64,000 nucleotides of DNA from Stutzerimonas stutzeri. GTDB lineage: Bacteria; Pseudomonadota; Gammaproteobacteria; Pseudomonadales; Pseudomonadaceae. The notes under the pieces were generated by a model. It saw nothing but the letters and a program-made list of their open reading frames with translations. It made no database searches and had not been told where the DNA came from. The stretch spans positions 1-64,000 of the forward strand of contig NZ_JYHV01000018.1 of the NCBI RefSeq assembly GCF_000952685.1. The letters are read 5' to 3'. The position numbers and the translations under genes were made by a program. The first letter of the stretch is position 1; every line of letters begins with the position of its first letter. This document shows, piece after piece, positions 43,746-53,277 of the stretch.

Positions 43746-45527
43746 ATGCAGAACAGGCCTGCCCGCAACGGGCAACACGGACCGGTACTACTCGATGCGT
43801 CTCGTACCCGGTTCAGGCTCTGGGCACCCGACGCGCAAAGCGTCAGCCTGGTGATCGTCGGCGGCGATACGCTGCTCATGCAGGAAGGCGAAAACGGTTG
43901 GTATAGCACCGAGGCAGAGGCTGGGCCCGGTACGCATTACAGCTTTCTGATCGACGATGAACTGACCGTGCCTGACCCAGCGTCTCGCGCGCAGTCAGCC
44001 GATGTGCACGATCCGAGCATCGTCGTCGATCACGACGCCTATCAATGGCGCAACCATGATTGGCGGGGCCGCCCATGGCACGAAACGGTTCTCTACGAGC
44101 TGCATGTGGGCGCCTACGGCGGCTACGCGCAAATCGAACAGCGACTCCAGACGTTGGCCGAACTCGGGGTCACGGCGATCGAGTTGATGCCGCTCGCCGA
44201 ATTCCCCGGCGAGCGCAATTGGGGCTATGACGGCGTTCTGCTGTACGCGCCGGAGGCGTCATACGGCACGCCCGAGCAGCTCAAGCACTTGATCGACACC
44301 GCCCATGGCCTCGGTCTGATGGTTTTCATCGATGTGGTCTACAACCACTTCGGCCCGGACGGCAACTACCTGCACCGTTACGCCAAGCATTTCTTCCGCC
44401 ACGATCAGCAGACGCCCTGGGGTGATGCCATCGACTTCCGTCGCCCGGAGGTGCGGAGTTTCTTCATCGACAATGCGCTGATGTGGCTGATGGAGTACCG
44501 CTTCGATGGTTTGCGCATGGATGCCGTGCATGCCATCCCGGATCGTTCGTTTCTCACCGAACTGGCCGAGCGAGTGCGCGCAGAAACCGAGCCCGGGCGC
44601 CATGTGCATCTGGTCCTGGAAAACGAGGACAACCGCTCCAGCCTGCTCACACAGGGCTTCACTGCCCAATGGAACGACGATGGACACAACGTCCTGCACG
44701 CACTGCTGACCGACGAGCGTCAGGGCTATTACGCCGACTATCACCAGGATTCGACCACCAAGCTGGTCCGGTTCCTCGGGGAAGGCTTCATTTACCAAGG
44801 CCACCAGAACCGCCGTGGCGAATCGCGGGGCGAGCCCAGCGGGCATCTGCCGCCGACGTCGTTCGTGCTGTTCCTGCAGAACCATGACCAGACTGGCAAT
44901 CGCGCCTTCGGCGATCGTTTGATCAGCCTCACCGATCCCGATGCGCTCAAGGCGGCGACGGCCGTTCTGCTGCTCTCGCCGATGATCCCGCTGTTGTTCA
45001 TGGGTGAAGAATGGGGCGCCCGCGAGCCATTCCTGTTCTTCACCAGCCACCACGGTGAGCTGGCCGATGCCGTGCGCGAAGGTCGCCGCGGCGAGTTCGC
45101 CGAGTTCGCCGAGTTCGCCGACGAGCACACCCGCGAGCGCATTCCGGACCCTAACGCGGTGGAGACCTTCGAAGCGTCGAAACCCGACTTCAGCAAGCGG
45201 GTTCAACCGGAACACGCCGAGTGGCTGGCGTTGTATCGCCAGTTGCTGGAAATCCGCCATCGCGAAATCGTGCCGCGGCTGGAGGGCTCGCAGTTCCTCG
45301 GCGCACAGGCGCTCGGAACCGCCGCTGCCCTTGCCCGCTGGCGTCTGGGGGATGGCAGCGAGCTGCGTCTGGAGCTGAACCTCAGTGATGTCGACGTCGC
45401 GGTCGACCCACCGAATACCGGCGCCCGTCTGCTGCACGCCAGCCGTGCCGGCGCAGCCGAACCCCATGCAAGCACGCTGCAAGCGCGTTCCGCCAAGCTG
45501 TATCTGGAGACTGTCAATGAGCGATGA
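43746..45527 (+). CDS. treZ: Malto-oligosyltrehalose trehalohydrolase TreZ
   Basis: A 593-residue GH13 enzyme that cleaves trehalose from the end of maltooligosyl-trehalose made by TreY. An N-terminal CBM48-like domain (FRLWAPDAQSVSLVI) is followed by the catalytic barrel: VVYNHFGPDGNYL, nucleophile Asp259 in GLRMDAVHAI, acid/base Glu292 in LVLENEDNRSSL, and Asp381 in LQNHDQTGNRAFGDR. HDQTGNRAFGDR is TreZ-specific. Residues around 450-458 carry an EFA tripeptide repeated three times. GAGG lies 7 bases before the ATG. Its end overlaps malQ by 11 bases. Confidence 0.95.
   Translation: MQNRPARNGQHGPVLLDASRTRFRLWAPDAQSVSLVIVGGDTLLMQEGENGWYSTEAEAGPGTHYSFLIDDELTVPDPASRAQSADVHDPSIVVDHDAYQWRNHDWRGRPWHETVLYELHVGAYGGYAQIEQRLQTLAELGVTAIELMPLAEFPGERNWGYDGVLLYAPEASYGTPEQLKHLIDTAHGLGLMVFIDVVYNHFGPDGNYLHRYAKHFFRHDQQTPWGDAIDFRRPEVRSFFIDNALMWLMEYRFDGLRMDAVHAIPDRSFLTELAERVRAETEPGRHVHLVLENEDNRSSLLTQGFTAQWNDDGHNVLHALLTDERQGYYADYHQDSTTKLVRFLGEGFIYQGHQNRRGESRGEPSGHLPPTSFVLFLQNHDQTGNRAFGDRLISLTDPDALKAATAVLLLSPMIPLLFMGEEWGAREPFLFFTSHHGELADAVREGRRGEFAEFAEFADEHTRERIPDPNAVETFEASKPDFSKRVQPEHAEWLALYRQLLEIRHREIVPRLEGSQFLGAQALGTAAALARWRLGDGSELRLELNLSDVDVAVDPPNTGARLLHASRAGAAEPHASTLQARSAKLYLETVNER
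45093..45119 (+). repeat. Three tandem 9-base repeats inside treZ
   Basis: GAGTTCGCC occurs three times in perfect tandem, encoding Glu-Phe-Ala repeated. The unit is a multiple of three, so copy changes would keep the reading frame. Confidence 0.9.
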
Positions 45528-47595
45528 ACGACTGAACCGTCTGGCCAAGGCAGCGGGTCTGTCCATCGACTGGGTGGACGCCGATGGTCGCGACCAACGG
45601 GTAAGCCCGGAGGTGCTGCGTGCGGTACTCGGAGGGCTGGGCCTCGCCGCCGACAGCGAGAGCGACATCGAAACCAGCCTGGAAAAACTCGATGCCATCA
45701 ACGGGACTTCCCACGTACCGCCCTTGATGACCCTGGATCAAGGCGCACCCCTGCAATTAGGCCGTTATTTCGAGCCGGGCACAGCCTATGCCCTGACGCT
45801 CGAAGACGGTCACCAGCACCAGGGCACACTGGACGATCAGGCACATCTGGCAGCGATCGATACACCGGGCTATCACCACTTGGAGATCGGGGGACAGCAG
45901 CTGACGCTCGCAGTCGCACCGCATGCCTGCCCTAGCGTCGAGGATATCGCCGGTCCCAACGCCTGGGGTCTTACGGTTCAGTTGTACGGCTTACGCCGCC
46001 CGGGTGATGGCGGGCTGGGCGATACCCTGGCCCTTGAAGCCATTGTGCGCAATGCAGCCGCCCATGGTGCCGATGCCCTCGGTATCAGTCCTATCCATGC
46101 GATGTTCACCGGTAATAGCGATCAGTACAGCCCCTATTCGCCTTCGAGCCGCTTGTTCTACAACATCCTGCACTGCGCACCGGAGGCGATACTCGGCGAC
46201 ACACCGCTGCGAATCGCCATCGAATCCTGCGGGCTGACCGAGGAGCTGCAACGGCTGGAACAACTGGAGCTGATCGACTGGGGCGCAGTGTCCAGCACCC
46301 GTCAGTGCCTGTTGCGGGCGCTCTATGACGACTTCGTCACCGGTGGCAATGCCCAGCAGGCCGACTTCGAGAGCTTCCGCGAAGCGGGTGGCGAAGCACT
46401 GGAAAATCATTGCCGTTTCGAAGCGCTGCACGCGGCCCTGCTTACCCCTGAAGGCGATCCGCAGCACTGGCGCGACTGGCCTGAGCAATATCGCAGCCCG
46501 CAAAACCCTGCGGTGGAACAATTCGCCCAGGAGCATGCCGACGAGGTCAGTTACTACGCCTTCTGCCAGTGGCTGATCGCGCGTGGCCTGGAACGCGCCC
46601 AGACCGCCGCGCGTAGCGCCGGAATGAAGATTGGCCTGATCAGCGATCTGGCGGTGGGCGCCGATGGCGGCGGCAGCCAGGCCTGGAGCCGACAGGATGA
46701 GGTGCTGGCGGCACTGAGCGTCGGCGCACCACCGGACATCATCAACCGTCAGGGTCAGAGCTGGGGTATTTCCGCCTTTTCCCCGTGGGGCCTCAAAGCC
46801 CATGGCTACCGGGCGTTCATCGAGATGGTTCGCGCCAACCTAGCGCACGCCGGCGGGATGCGGATCGACCACGTCATGGGCCTGATGCGATTGTGGGTGA
46901 TGCCGGCCGGCGCTGGCCCCATGGAGGGCGCGTATCTCAACTACCCCGTCGATGATCTGCTGCGACTGCTGTCGCTCGAAGCGTGGCGGCGCCGTGCGGT
47001 GATTCTGGGCGAAGACCTCGGCACAGTGCCTGAGGGACTTCGCGAAAAACTCGCCGCTCGCGGCCTGCTGGGCATGCGCGTGCTGTTCTTCGAACGCGAC
47101 CACCACGGCAACTTCAAGGCGCCTGGGGAGTGGCCGCGCAGCGCCCTGGCGACCTCCACCACCCATGATCTGCCGACCATCAACGGCTGGTGGCGAGGCC
47201 ACGACATCGACTGGCGCATCCGCGTTGGCCAGCACCAGGAACACGAACGTCCGGCTCAGCTGGAGGAGCGCGAGCGGGAACGTGCCGGGCTGCTCCGTCT
47301 GCTGCGCGAATATGCACCGGAGGTTCAGGGCGATCTAGCCGACGCCGAAGTGCTGGCCGACGCCTGTGGGGCCTTCCTCGGGCGTACGCCCGCGCCGTTG
47401 GTGCTGTTTCCGGTGGAGGATGCGCTGTGCCTGCTGGAACAACCGAACATGCCCGGCACCACCGATACCCACCCCAACTGGCGACGCCGTTACCCCGGCG
47501 ACAGCGCCACTCTGCTTGACGATCCTGCTTGCACGCGCCGCCTGAAAATCCTGGCAGAGGCCCGCGAGCAGACCATTGGGAATGACCATCGATGA
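45517..47595 (+). CDS. malQ: 4-alpha-glucanotransferase MalQ
   Basis: A 692-residue GH77 amylomaltase that transfers maltooligosyl units between glucans, re-sizing chains for TreY and glycogen synthesis. The catalytic residues are Asp451 (GMRIDHVMGLMRLW), Glu499 (VILGEDLGTVPEGL) and Asp551 (TTHDLPTINGWW). YSPYSPSSRLFYN and GLISDLAVGADGGGSQAW are GH77 signatures. The N-terminal 150 residues match the extended bacterial MalQ form. It overlaps treZ by 11 bases and treY by 4, so the three are translationally coupled. Confidence 0.95.
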   Translation: MSDERLNRLAKAAGLSIDWVDADGRDQRVSPEVLRAVLGGLGLAADSESDIETSLEKLDAINGTSHVPPLMTLDQGAPLQLGRYFEPGTAYALTLEDGHQHQGTLDDQAHLAAIDTPGYHHLEIGGQQLTLAVAPHACPSVEDIAGPNAWGLTVQLYGLRRPGDGGLGDTLALEAIVRNAAAHGADALGISPIHAMFTGNSDQYSPYSPSSRLFYNILHCAPEAILGDTPLRIAIESCGLTEELQRLEQLELIDWGAVSSTRQCLLRALYDDFVTGGNAQQADFESFREAGGEALENHCRFEALHAALLTPEGDPQHWRDWPEQYRSPQNPAVEQFAQEHADEVSYYAFCQWLIARGLERAQTAARSAGMKIGLISDLAVGADGGGSQAWSRQDEVLAALSVGAPPDIINRQGQSWGISAFSPWGLKAHGYRAFIEMVRANLAHAGGMRIDHVMGLMRLWVMPAGAGPMEGAYLNYPVDDLLRLLSLEAWRRRAVILGEDLGTVPEGLREKLAARGLLGMRVLFFERDHHGNFKAPGEWPRSALATSTTHDLPTINGWWRGHDIDWRIRVGQHQEHERPAQLEERERERAGLLRLLREYAPEVQGDLADAEVLADACGAFLGRTPAPLVLFPVEDALCLLEQPNMPGTTDTHPNWRRRYPGDSATLLDDPACTRRLKILAEAREQTIGNDHR

Positions 47596-50411
47596 GAGAC
47601 CTTAGCGCCACCCTGCGATTGCAGTTCCATCGAGACTTCACCCTGGACGACGCGACGGCGCTGGTCGACTACTTCGCCGACCTGGGCATCAGCCACCTGT
47701 ACGCATCGCCCTTGCTCACCGCCCGTCCGGGATCGATGCATGGTTACGATGTCATCGACCCCACACGCATCAACCCGGAGCTCGGCGGCGAACCGGCGCT
47801 GCGTCGTCTGGTCGCCGCGCTGCGCGCCAAGGGCATGGGCCTGATACTCGATATCGTCTCCAACCATATGGCCGTTGGCGGCTCGGGTAATCCCTGGTGG
47901 CTGGACGTGCTCGAATGGGGCCGTCGCAGTCCGTATGCACAGTTCTTCGACATTCAGTGGAACTCGCCCGACCCCCTGCTCGAAGGCCAGCTGCTGATTC
48001 CGTTTCTCGGCAGTGATTACGGCGAAGCGCTGCAGGAGGGCAAGATTCCCCTGCGCCTGGATGCCGAGAACGGCGCGCTCTACGCCGAGCACTACGAACA
48101 TCGCTTCCCCATTACTCCGCCCAGCTATGGCGAAGTGCTGCGGCTTACCGACAACCACGAGTTGCGCGCCCTGGCACAGCATTTCGATGCCTTGAAGACC
48201 GAGCCGGCACCCTATCAAACGGCCCGGCAACTGCGCGCAGATCTGGCACGGCTGCTTGAAGACGACGCAGTCAGGCATACCCTCGAAGCCGCGCTCAAGC
48301 ACTACGACTCGACCACCGAAGAGGGTTTCAAGCGCCTTCATGGCCTGCTGGAACGCCAGAACTACCGTCTCGCCAGCTGGCGTACCGCCGGCGATGACAT
48401 CAACTGGCGGCGCTTCTTCGACATCAATGAGCTGGGCGGTCTGCGTGTCGAGCGTCCGGTGGTATTCGAGGAAACCCACGCGAAAATCTTCGAGCTGATC
48501 AGCGAAGGCCTGGTCGACGGGTTGCGCATCGATCACGTCGATGGGCTGGCCAACCCACGTGGTTATTGCCGGCAGCTGCGCCGCCGGGTCGATCGGCTGA
48601 ACGCCGCGCGGCCTGCCGAAGCGGCGCAGGCGCATGTCCCCATCTATGTCGAGAAGATCCTCGCCGGGGGCGAACGCCTGCACGACGACTGGGGCGTGGA
48701 CGGCACCACCGGCTATGAATTCATGAACCAGGTATCGCTGCTGCAGCACGATCCGGCAGGAAAATCGGTGCTCTGCTCGCTATGGAGTGAAATTTCCGAG
48801 CGCCCGGAAGACTTCATGGAAGAAGTGCGCCTGGCACGCCAACTGGTGCTTACCGGGCCCTTGGCAGGCGACTTCGAAACCGTGGCGCAGGCCCTGCTAC
48901 AGGTGGCGCGCTACGACGTGATGACCCGTGACATCACCTTGGGCGCCATTCGCCGGGCGCTGCTGGAGCTGATCGTGCACTTTCCGGTGTACCGAACCTA
49001 TATCGGTGCCCATGGCCGGCGCGAGGCGGACGAGCCGTTCTTCCAGCAGGCGCTGGCGGGTGCACGCACCACCCTCGGCGAGGCGGACTGGCCGTTGCTG
49101 GATCTGCTCGATCGCTGGCTCGGTGGCGAGAGCCTGCGCTCGCTGCCTCCGGGTCCGGCCCGACGAATCCGTCGCTACGCCTGCACACGCTTCCAGCAGC
49201 TCACCTCACCGGCAGCGGCCAAGGCCGTGGAAGACACTGCCTGCTATCGCTCCGGCGCCTTGCTGTCGCGCAACGATGTCGGCTTCGACCCGCAGACCTT
49301 CAGTGCGCCGGTGGACGCTTTTCATGCCGAGTGTCTGGCCCGCGCCGAGCATTTCCCGCGCAATTTGCTGGCCACCGCGACCCACGATCACAAGCGCGGC
49401 GAAGACACCCGCGCCCGGATGACGGTGATCAGCGAGCGTGCGGAGTGGTTTGCCGCCAAGGTGCGTCATTGGCGACAACTTGCCTATGGGCAACGACAGG
49501 ACCTTGCCGAAGGGCCCGCGCCTTCCGCCGGGGACGAGATGCTGCTGTTCCAGATTCTGCTCGGAAGCTGGCCGCTGGATATGGATGCGAATGACCGCGA
49601 GGCTGTCGAGGCGTACGGCGAGCGGATCATCAAGTGGCACGAAAAGGCCGTGCGCGAAGCCAAGCTGCGCAGCACCTGGACCGATCCCAACAGCGAATAT
49701 GAAGGTGCCTGCCAGCAGTACATCAGAGCCCTGCTGCTCGACGAGCAATGCAAGACCCTGCGCACCGAGATCGCCGCTGCGGCGACGGAACTCGCGCCGG
49801 CCGGCGCCCTGAACAGCCTGACCCAGACCTTGCTGCGCATGACCACGCCTGGCGTCCCTGACCTCTATCAAGGCGCCGATTACTGGGACTTCAGCCTGGT
49901 CGACCCGGATAACCGACGGCCCGTGGACTTTGATCGGCGCCGCGCCACGTTCGACCTGCACGCGCAGCCCGCCGAGCTGCTCACCAATTGGAAAGACGCC
50001 CGCCTCAAGCAATGGTTGATCGCCCGAACCCTGGAGCTGCGCCGTCAGCAGCCTCGGCTGTTCACCGAGGGTCGTTACCTGCCGTTGAAAGTCGAGGGTG
50101 AGCACGCCGATCGCCTGATCGCCTTCGCACGGGAATTGGATGGCACTTGGCTGATCGTCGTCGCCGCACGGCTCGCCAGCTGCCTGCTCGCCGACAGCCC
50201 TTCGCCGCAGATTCCGGCTGAGCGCTGGGGCGACACCGTCGTGCAACTACCCGATGCGCTGAGCGGTCACGCAATGGAGCGACTTTTTGACGGAATGACA
50301 GTCACACCCAAACAGGCGGGTGTACATGTAACAGAGATTTTGCAACCACTGCCCTTGGCGCTTTTACAGCTATCTATCCCAGTTCAACAGGAGAATCAGA
50401 ACGATGACTAA
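47592..50411 (+). CDS. treY: Malto-oligosyltrehalose synthase TreY
   Basis: A 939-residue GH13 enzyme that isomerises the reducing-end alpha-1,4 bond of maltodextrin to alpha,alpha-1,1, giving maltooligosyl-trehalose for TreZ. The N-terminus has LRLQFHRDFTLDDA and SPLLTARPGSMHGYDVIDP. The catalytic residues are Asp314 (GLRIDHVDGLANPRGY), Glu354 (IYVEKILAGGERL) and Asp599 (TATHDHKRGEDTRARM). TPGVPDLYQGADYWDFSLVD is a TreY hallmark. Its ATG overlaps the malQ stop, and its last codons overlap the DUF2934 gene by 8 bases. Confidence 0.95.
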   Translation: MRDLSATLRLQFHRDFTLDDATALVDYFADLGISHLYASPLLTARPGSMHGYDVIDPTRINPELGGEPALRRLVAALRAKGMGLILDIVSNHMAVGGSGNPWWLDVLEWGRRSPYAQFFDIQWNSPDPLLEGQLLIPFLGSDYGEALQEGKIPLRLDAENGALYAEHYEHRFPITPPSYGEVLRLTDNHELRALAQHFDALKTEPAPYQTARQLRADLARLLEDDAVRHTLEAALKHYDSTTEEGFKRLHGLLERQNYRLASWRTAGDDINWRRFFDINELGGLRVERPVVFEETHAKIFELISEGLVDGLRIDHVDGLANPRGYCRQLRRRVDRLNAARPAEAAQAHVPIYVEKILAGGERLHDDWGVDGTTGYEFMNQVSLLQHDPAGKSVLCSLWSEISERPEDFMEEVRLARQLVLTGPLAGDFETVAQALLQVARYDVMTRDITLGAIRRALLELIVHFPVYRTYIGAHGRREADEPFFQQALAGARTTLGEADWPLLDLLDRWLGGESLRSLPPGPARRIRRYACTRFQQLTSPAAAKAVEDTACYRSGALLSRNDVGFDPQTFSAPVDAFHAECLARAEHFPRNLLATATHDHKRGEDTRARMTVISERAEWFAAKVRHWRQLAYGQRQDLAEGPAPSAGDEMLLFQILLGSWPLDMDANDREAVEAYGERIIKWHEKAVREAKLRSTWTDPNSEYEGACQQYIRALLLDEQCKTLRTEIAAAATELAPAGALNSLTQTLLRMTTPGVPDLYQGADYWDFSLVDPDNRRPVDFDRRRATFDLHAQPAELLTNWKDARLKQWLIARTLELRRQQPRLFTEGRYLPLKVEGEHADRLIAFARELDGTWLIVVAARLASCLLADSPSPQIPAERWGDTVVQLPDALSGHAMERLFDGMTVTPKQAGVHVTEILQPLPLALLQLSIPVQQENQNDD

Positions 50412-50781
50412 AGACGAGAAACGCATCCGCGAATTTGCTTACGACATTTGGGTATCGGAGGGGCGCCCACACGGCCAGGACGAACGTCACTGGGAGATGG
50501 CTCGGAAATTGGTCGAAGCAGAAAATGGCAAGTCGACCGAGAAGCCTGCAAGTCGCTCGCGCAAGACGGCCACCAAACCGACCGATGCGACGCCTGCTGC
50601 AAAACCCACCAAGGCCGCCAAGCCCGCGCAAGATGCCAAGCAGCCCACCGACGTCAAGCCAGCAAAACCAGCGGCCAAAAGCACTGCGCGCCCCAAGGCC
50701 AAGGCTGGTACAGAAGCCGCCGAAGGCACCCCTGCAGGCGTGAAGAAAACCCGCGCCCCACGAGCCAAGAAAGAAAGCTGA
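50404..50781 (+). CDS. DUF2934 protein with Lys/Ala/Pro-rich tail
   Basis: A 125-residue basic protein. Residues about 1-40 match DUF2934 (RIREFAYDIWVSEGRPHGQD, HWEMARKLVE), a small helical domain common in stress-linked loci. The tail of about 80 residues is made of Lys, Ala, Pro and Thr (KPTKAAKPAQDAKQ, KTRAPRAKKES) and resembles histone H1- or AlgP-like low-complexity sequence. DNA, RNA or glycogen-particle association is possible but unproven. The gene sits between treY and glgX, overlapping treY by 8 bases. From memory this position matches PA2161 of P. aeruginosa. Confidence 0.85.
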   Translation: MTKDEKRIREFAYDIWVSEGRPHGQDERHWEMARKLVEAENGKSTEKPASRSRKTATKPTDATPAAKPTKAAKPAQDAKQPTDVKPAKPAAKSTARPKAKAGTEAAEGTPAGVKKTRAPRAKKES

Positions 50782-50880
50782 ACGTTACGCCGCGATCCCG
50801 ATCCGGCTGTCGAGCGCCAATCGTGACTGCGGCTTTCCAGTGTCTTAACCGCCCGACCAAGAGCTGCCATCGGAGATTTC

Positions 50881-53031
50881 ATGAGTAGAAAAAAACCTGC
50901 GGCGCCTCAGATTCTGATCCCTTCGCGTATACGCGAAGGACTTCCCTTCCCGCTTGGCGCTACCTGGGATGGGCTGGGAGTCAACTTTGCGATCTTTTCC
51001 GCGAACGCGACCAAGGTCGAGCTGTGCCTGTTCGATACCGATGGCGAAACCGAGCTCGAGCGCATCGAGCTGCCCGAATACACCGACGAGATCTGGCATG
51101 GCTACCTGCCCGACGCCCATCCGGGGCAAATCTACGGCTATCGTGTGCACGGCCCATACGAGCCCGATGCCGGTCATCGTTTCAACGCCAACAAATTGCT
51201 GATAGACCCCTACGCCAAGCAGTTGGTGGGTGAGCTGAAATGGTCCGAGGCCCTGTTCGGCTATACGATCGGACACGCCGACGCCGACCTCAGCTTCGAC
51301 GAACGCGACAGCGCCCCTTTCGTGCCCAAGTCCAAGATCATCGACCCGGCTTTCACCTGGGGGCATGACCGTCCCGTGCAGGTGCCGTGGGACCAAACCA
51401 TCATCTACGAGACCCATGTGCGTGGTTTCACCATGCGCCATCCCTCGGTGGCCGAAGACATGCGCGGCACCTTCGGCGGTTTCAAGACGCCGGAAGTGAT
51501 CGATTACGTGCGCAAGCTCGGCGTCTCGTCGATCGAGTTCCTGCCGATCCATGCCTTCGTCCAGGACCAGCACTTGCTGGAAAAGGGCATGAGCAATTAC
51601 TGGGGCTACAACAGCATCGCCTTTTTCGCTCCGCACCCGAAGTATCTGGCCAGCGGCAAGATCAGCGAGTTCAAAGAAATGGTCGCGCACCTGCACAATG
51701 CCGATCTTGAGGTCATTCTCGATGTGGTCTACAACCACACCGCCGAAGGCAACGAGCTGGGCCCGACTCTGTCCATGCGGGGCATAGACAACGCCTCTTA
51801 TTACCGTCTGATGCCGGACGAAAAGCGCTACTACATCAACGACTCTGGTACCGGCAACACGCTGGATATGAGCCACCCATGCGTGGTGCAAATGGTCACC
51901 GATTCGCTGCGCTACTGGGCGCAGGAGATGCACGTCGACGGCTTCCGTTTCGACCTGGCGACCATCCTCGGCCGCCAGCACGATGGCTACGACGAACGCC
52001 ACGGCTTCCTCGTGGCCTGTCGTCAGGACCCGGTGCTGGCCAAGACGAAACTGATCGCCGAACCCTGGGATTGCGGTCCGGGTGGCTATCAGGTCGGCGG
52101 CTTCCCACCTGGTTGGGCGGAGTGGAACGATCAGTTCCGCGACACCGTTCGCTCGTTCTGGCGCGGCGATGATGGGCAGTTGGCTGATTTCGCCAGCCGG
52201 CTCACCGGTTCAGGTGACCTGTTCAATCAACGCGGCCGTCGGCCCTTCAGCTCGGTCAACTTCGTCACCGCCCATGACGGCTTCACGCTCAAGGACTTGG
52301 TGTCCTACAACGAGAAGCACAATGAAGACAACGACGAGAATAACCGCGACGGCAGCGACAACAACATTTCCTGGAATCATGGCGTAGAAGGCCCGACCGA
52401 CGATCCAGAGATCACAGAGCTGCGCTTCCGGCAGATGCGCAACTTCTTCGCCACGCTGTTGTTCTCTCAGGGCACGCCGATGATCGTAGCTGGCGACGAA
52501 TTCGCCCGCACCCAGCACGGCAACAACAACGCTTATTGCCAGGACAGTGAAATCGGCTGGGTCAATTGGGATATTCCGGAAGACAGTCGCTCGTTGCAGG
52601 CCTTCGTGCGCAAGTTGATTCGGCTGCGCCAGCGTTATCCGATGCTGCGCCGGGGACGATTCCTGGTCGGTGCCTATAACGAAGAGTTGGGCGTCAAGGA
52701 CGTTACCTGGCTGGCTCCTCACGCAGAAGAGATGACCGTCGAGCATTGGCAGGACGGCAACAATCGCTGCATGGGTATGCTCCTCGATGGCCGCGCACAG
52801 CCGACGGGGATCCGCCGGGCTGGCTCGGACGCGACGCTGCTGATCATCGTCAATTCCCATCACGACGTCGTCAATTTCACGCTGCCGGAAGTGCCCCAAG
52901 GCATCTACTGGAACCGCCTGATCGACACCAACAACCCTAATGCGCGGCCCGAGCAATTCGAGTTCAGCGATGAGTACGCGCTGACCGGCCGTTCGTTATT
53001 GCTGTTCGAGCTGATCAAGGAAGAGGAATAA
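50881..53031 (+). CDS. glgX: Glycogen debranching enzyme GlgX
   Basis: A 716-residue GH13 isoamylase-type debranching enzyme that hydrolyses alpha-1,6 branches of phosphorylase-trimmed glycogen. The N-terminal CBM48 domain shows PLGATWDGLGVNFAIFSANA. The catalytic residues are Asp358 (VDGFRFDLATILGR), Glu394 (KLIAEPWDCGPGGYQ) and Asp466 (FVTAHDGFTLKDLV). The segment NEDNDENNRDGSDNNISWN is typical of GlgX/TreX. GGAG lies 6 bases before the ATG. A gap of 99 bases separates it from the DUF2934 gene, so it may also have its own promoter. Confidence 0.95.
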   Translation: MSRKKPAAPQILIPSRIREGLPFPLGATWDGLGVNFAIFSANATKVELCLFDTDGETELERIELPEYTDEIWHGYLPDAHPGQIYGYRVHGPYEPDAGHRFNANKLLIDPYAKQLVGELKWSEALFGYTIGHADADLSFDERDSAPFVPKSKIIDPAFTWGHDRPVQVPWDQTIIYETHVRGFTMRHPSVAEDMRGTFGGFKTPEVIDYVRKLGVSSIEFLPIHAFVQDQHLLEKGMSNYWGYNSIAFFAPHPKYLASGKISEFKEMVAHLHNADLEVILDVVYNHTAEGNELGPTLSMRGIDNASYYRLMPDEKRYYINDSGTGNTLDMSHPCVVQMVTDSLRYWAQEMHVDGFRFDLATILGRQHDGYDERHGFLVACRQDPVLAKTKLIAEPWDCGPGGYQVGGFPPGWAEWNDQFRDTVRSFWRGDDGQLADFASRLTGSGDLFNQRGRRPFSSVNFVTAHDGFTLKDLVSYNEKHNEDNDENNRDGSDNNISWNHGVEGPTDDPEITELRFRQMRNFFATLLFSQGTPMIVAGDEFARTQHGNNNAYCQDSEIGWVNWDIPEDSRSLQAFVRKLIRLRQRYPMLRRGRFLVGAYNEELGVKDVTWLAPHAEEMTVEHWQDGNNRCMGMLLDGRAQPTGIRRAGSDATLLIIVNSHHDVVNFTLPEVPQGIYWNRLIDTNNPNARPEQFEFSDEYALTGRSLLLFELIKEEE

Positions 53032-53068
53032 CGTCGATCAAGGGAACGGCTCCGCGTAACAAGGTCAG

Positions 53069-53087
53069 GGCCCCGGTTCCCGGGGCC
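53069..53087 (+). terminator. GC-rich hairpin after glgX
   Basis: GGCCCCGG-TTC-CCGGGGCC is a perfect 8-bp stem about 38 bases after the glgX stop codon, followed by TTGG. Its position suits termination of the glgA-glgX transcript, although the T-tract is minimal. Confidence 0.5.
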
Positions 53088-53277
53088 TTGGCGCATCTGA
53101 AGCCAGTCGCGGCGCGGGCGCGTCATTGGCACTCAATCGTTGGTTGGATACCGACGTGCGGTAGTGAACGCCACCTCCTTCCCTTAGTCCCAACCCCTGC
53201 GCGGCATTCACGCAACCCGACGGATTTGTCCTGCCGGCCGCAGGCAGATTGTCCCATCCGTGACGGATCACTCGCAT

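Noticed and set aside
44259..45701. Long minus-strand open frame (480 codons) opposite treZ
   Set aside because: It is antisense to a gene with complete catalytic motifs and reflects GC-rich codon bias. No domain is recognisable in its translation.
47490..48749. Minus-strand frame of 419 codons opposite treY
   Set aside because: Shadow of treY in a GC-rich third-position pattern; no ribosome site or domain.
50845..52002. Minus-strand frame of 385 codons opposite glgX
   Set aside because: Antisense to conserved glgX catalytic sequence; composition matches a reverse-frame artefact.
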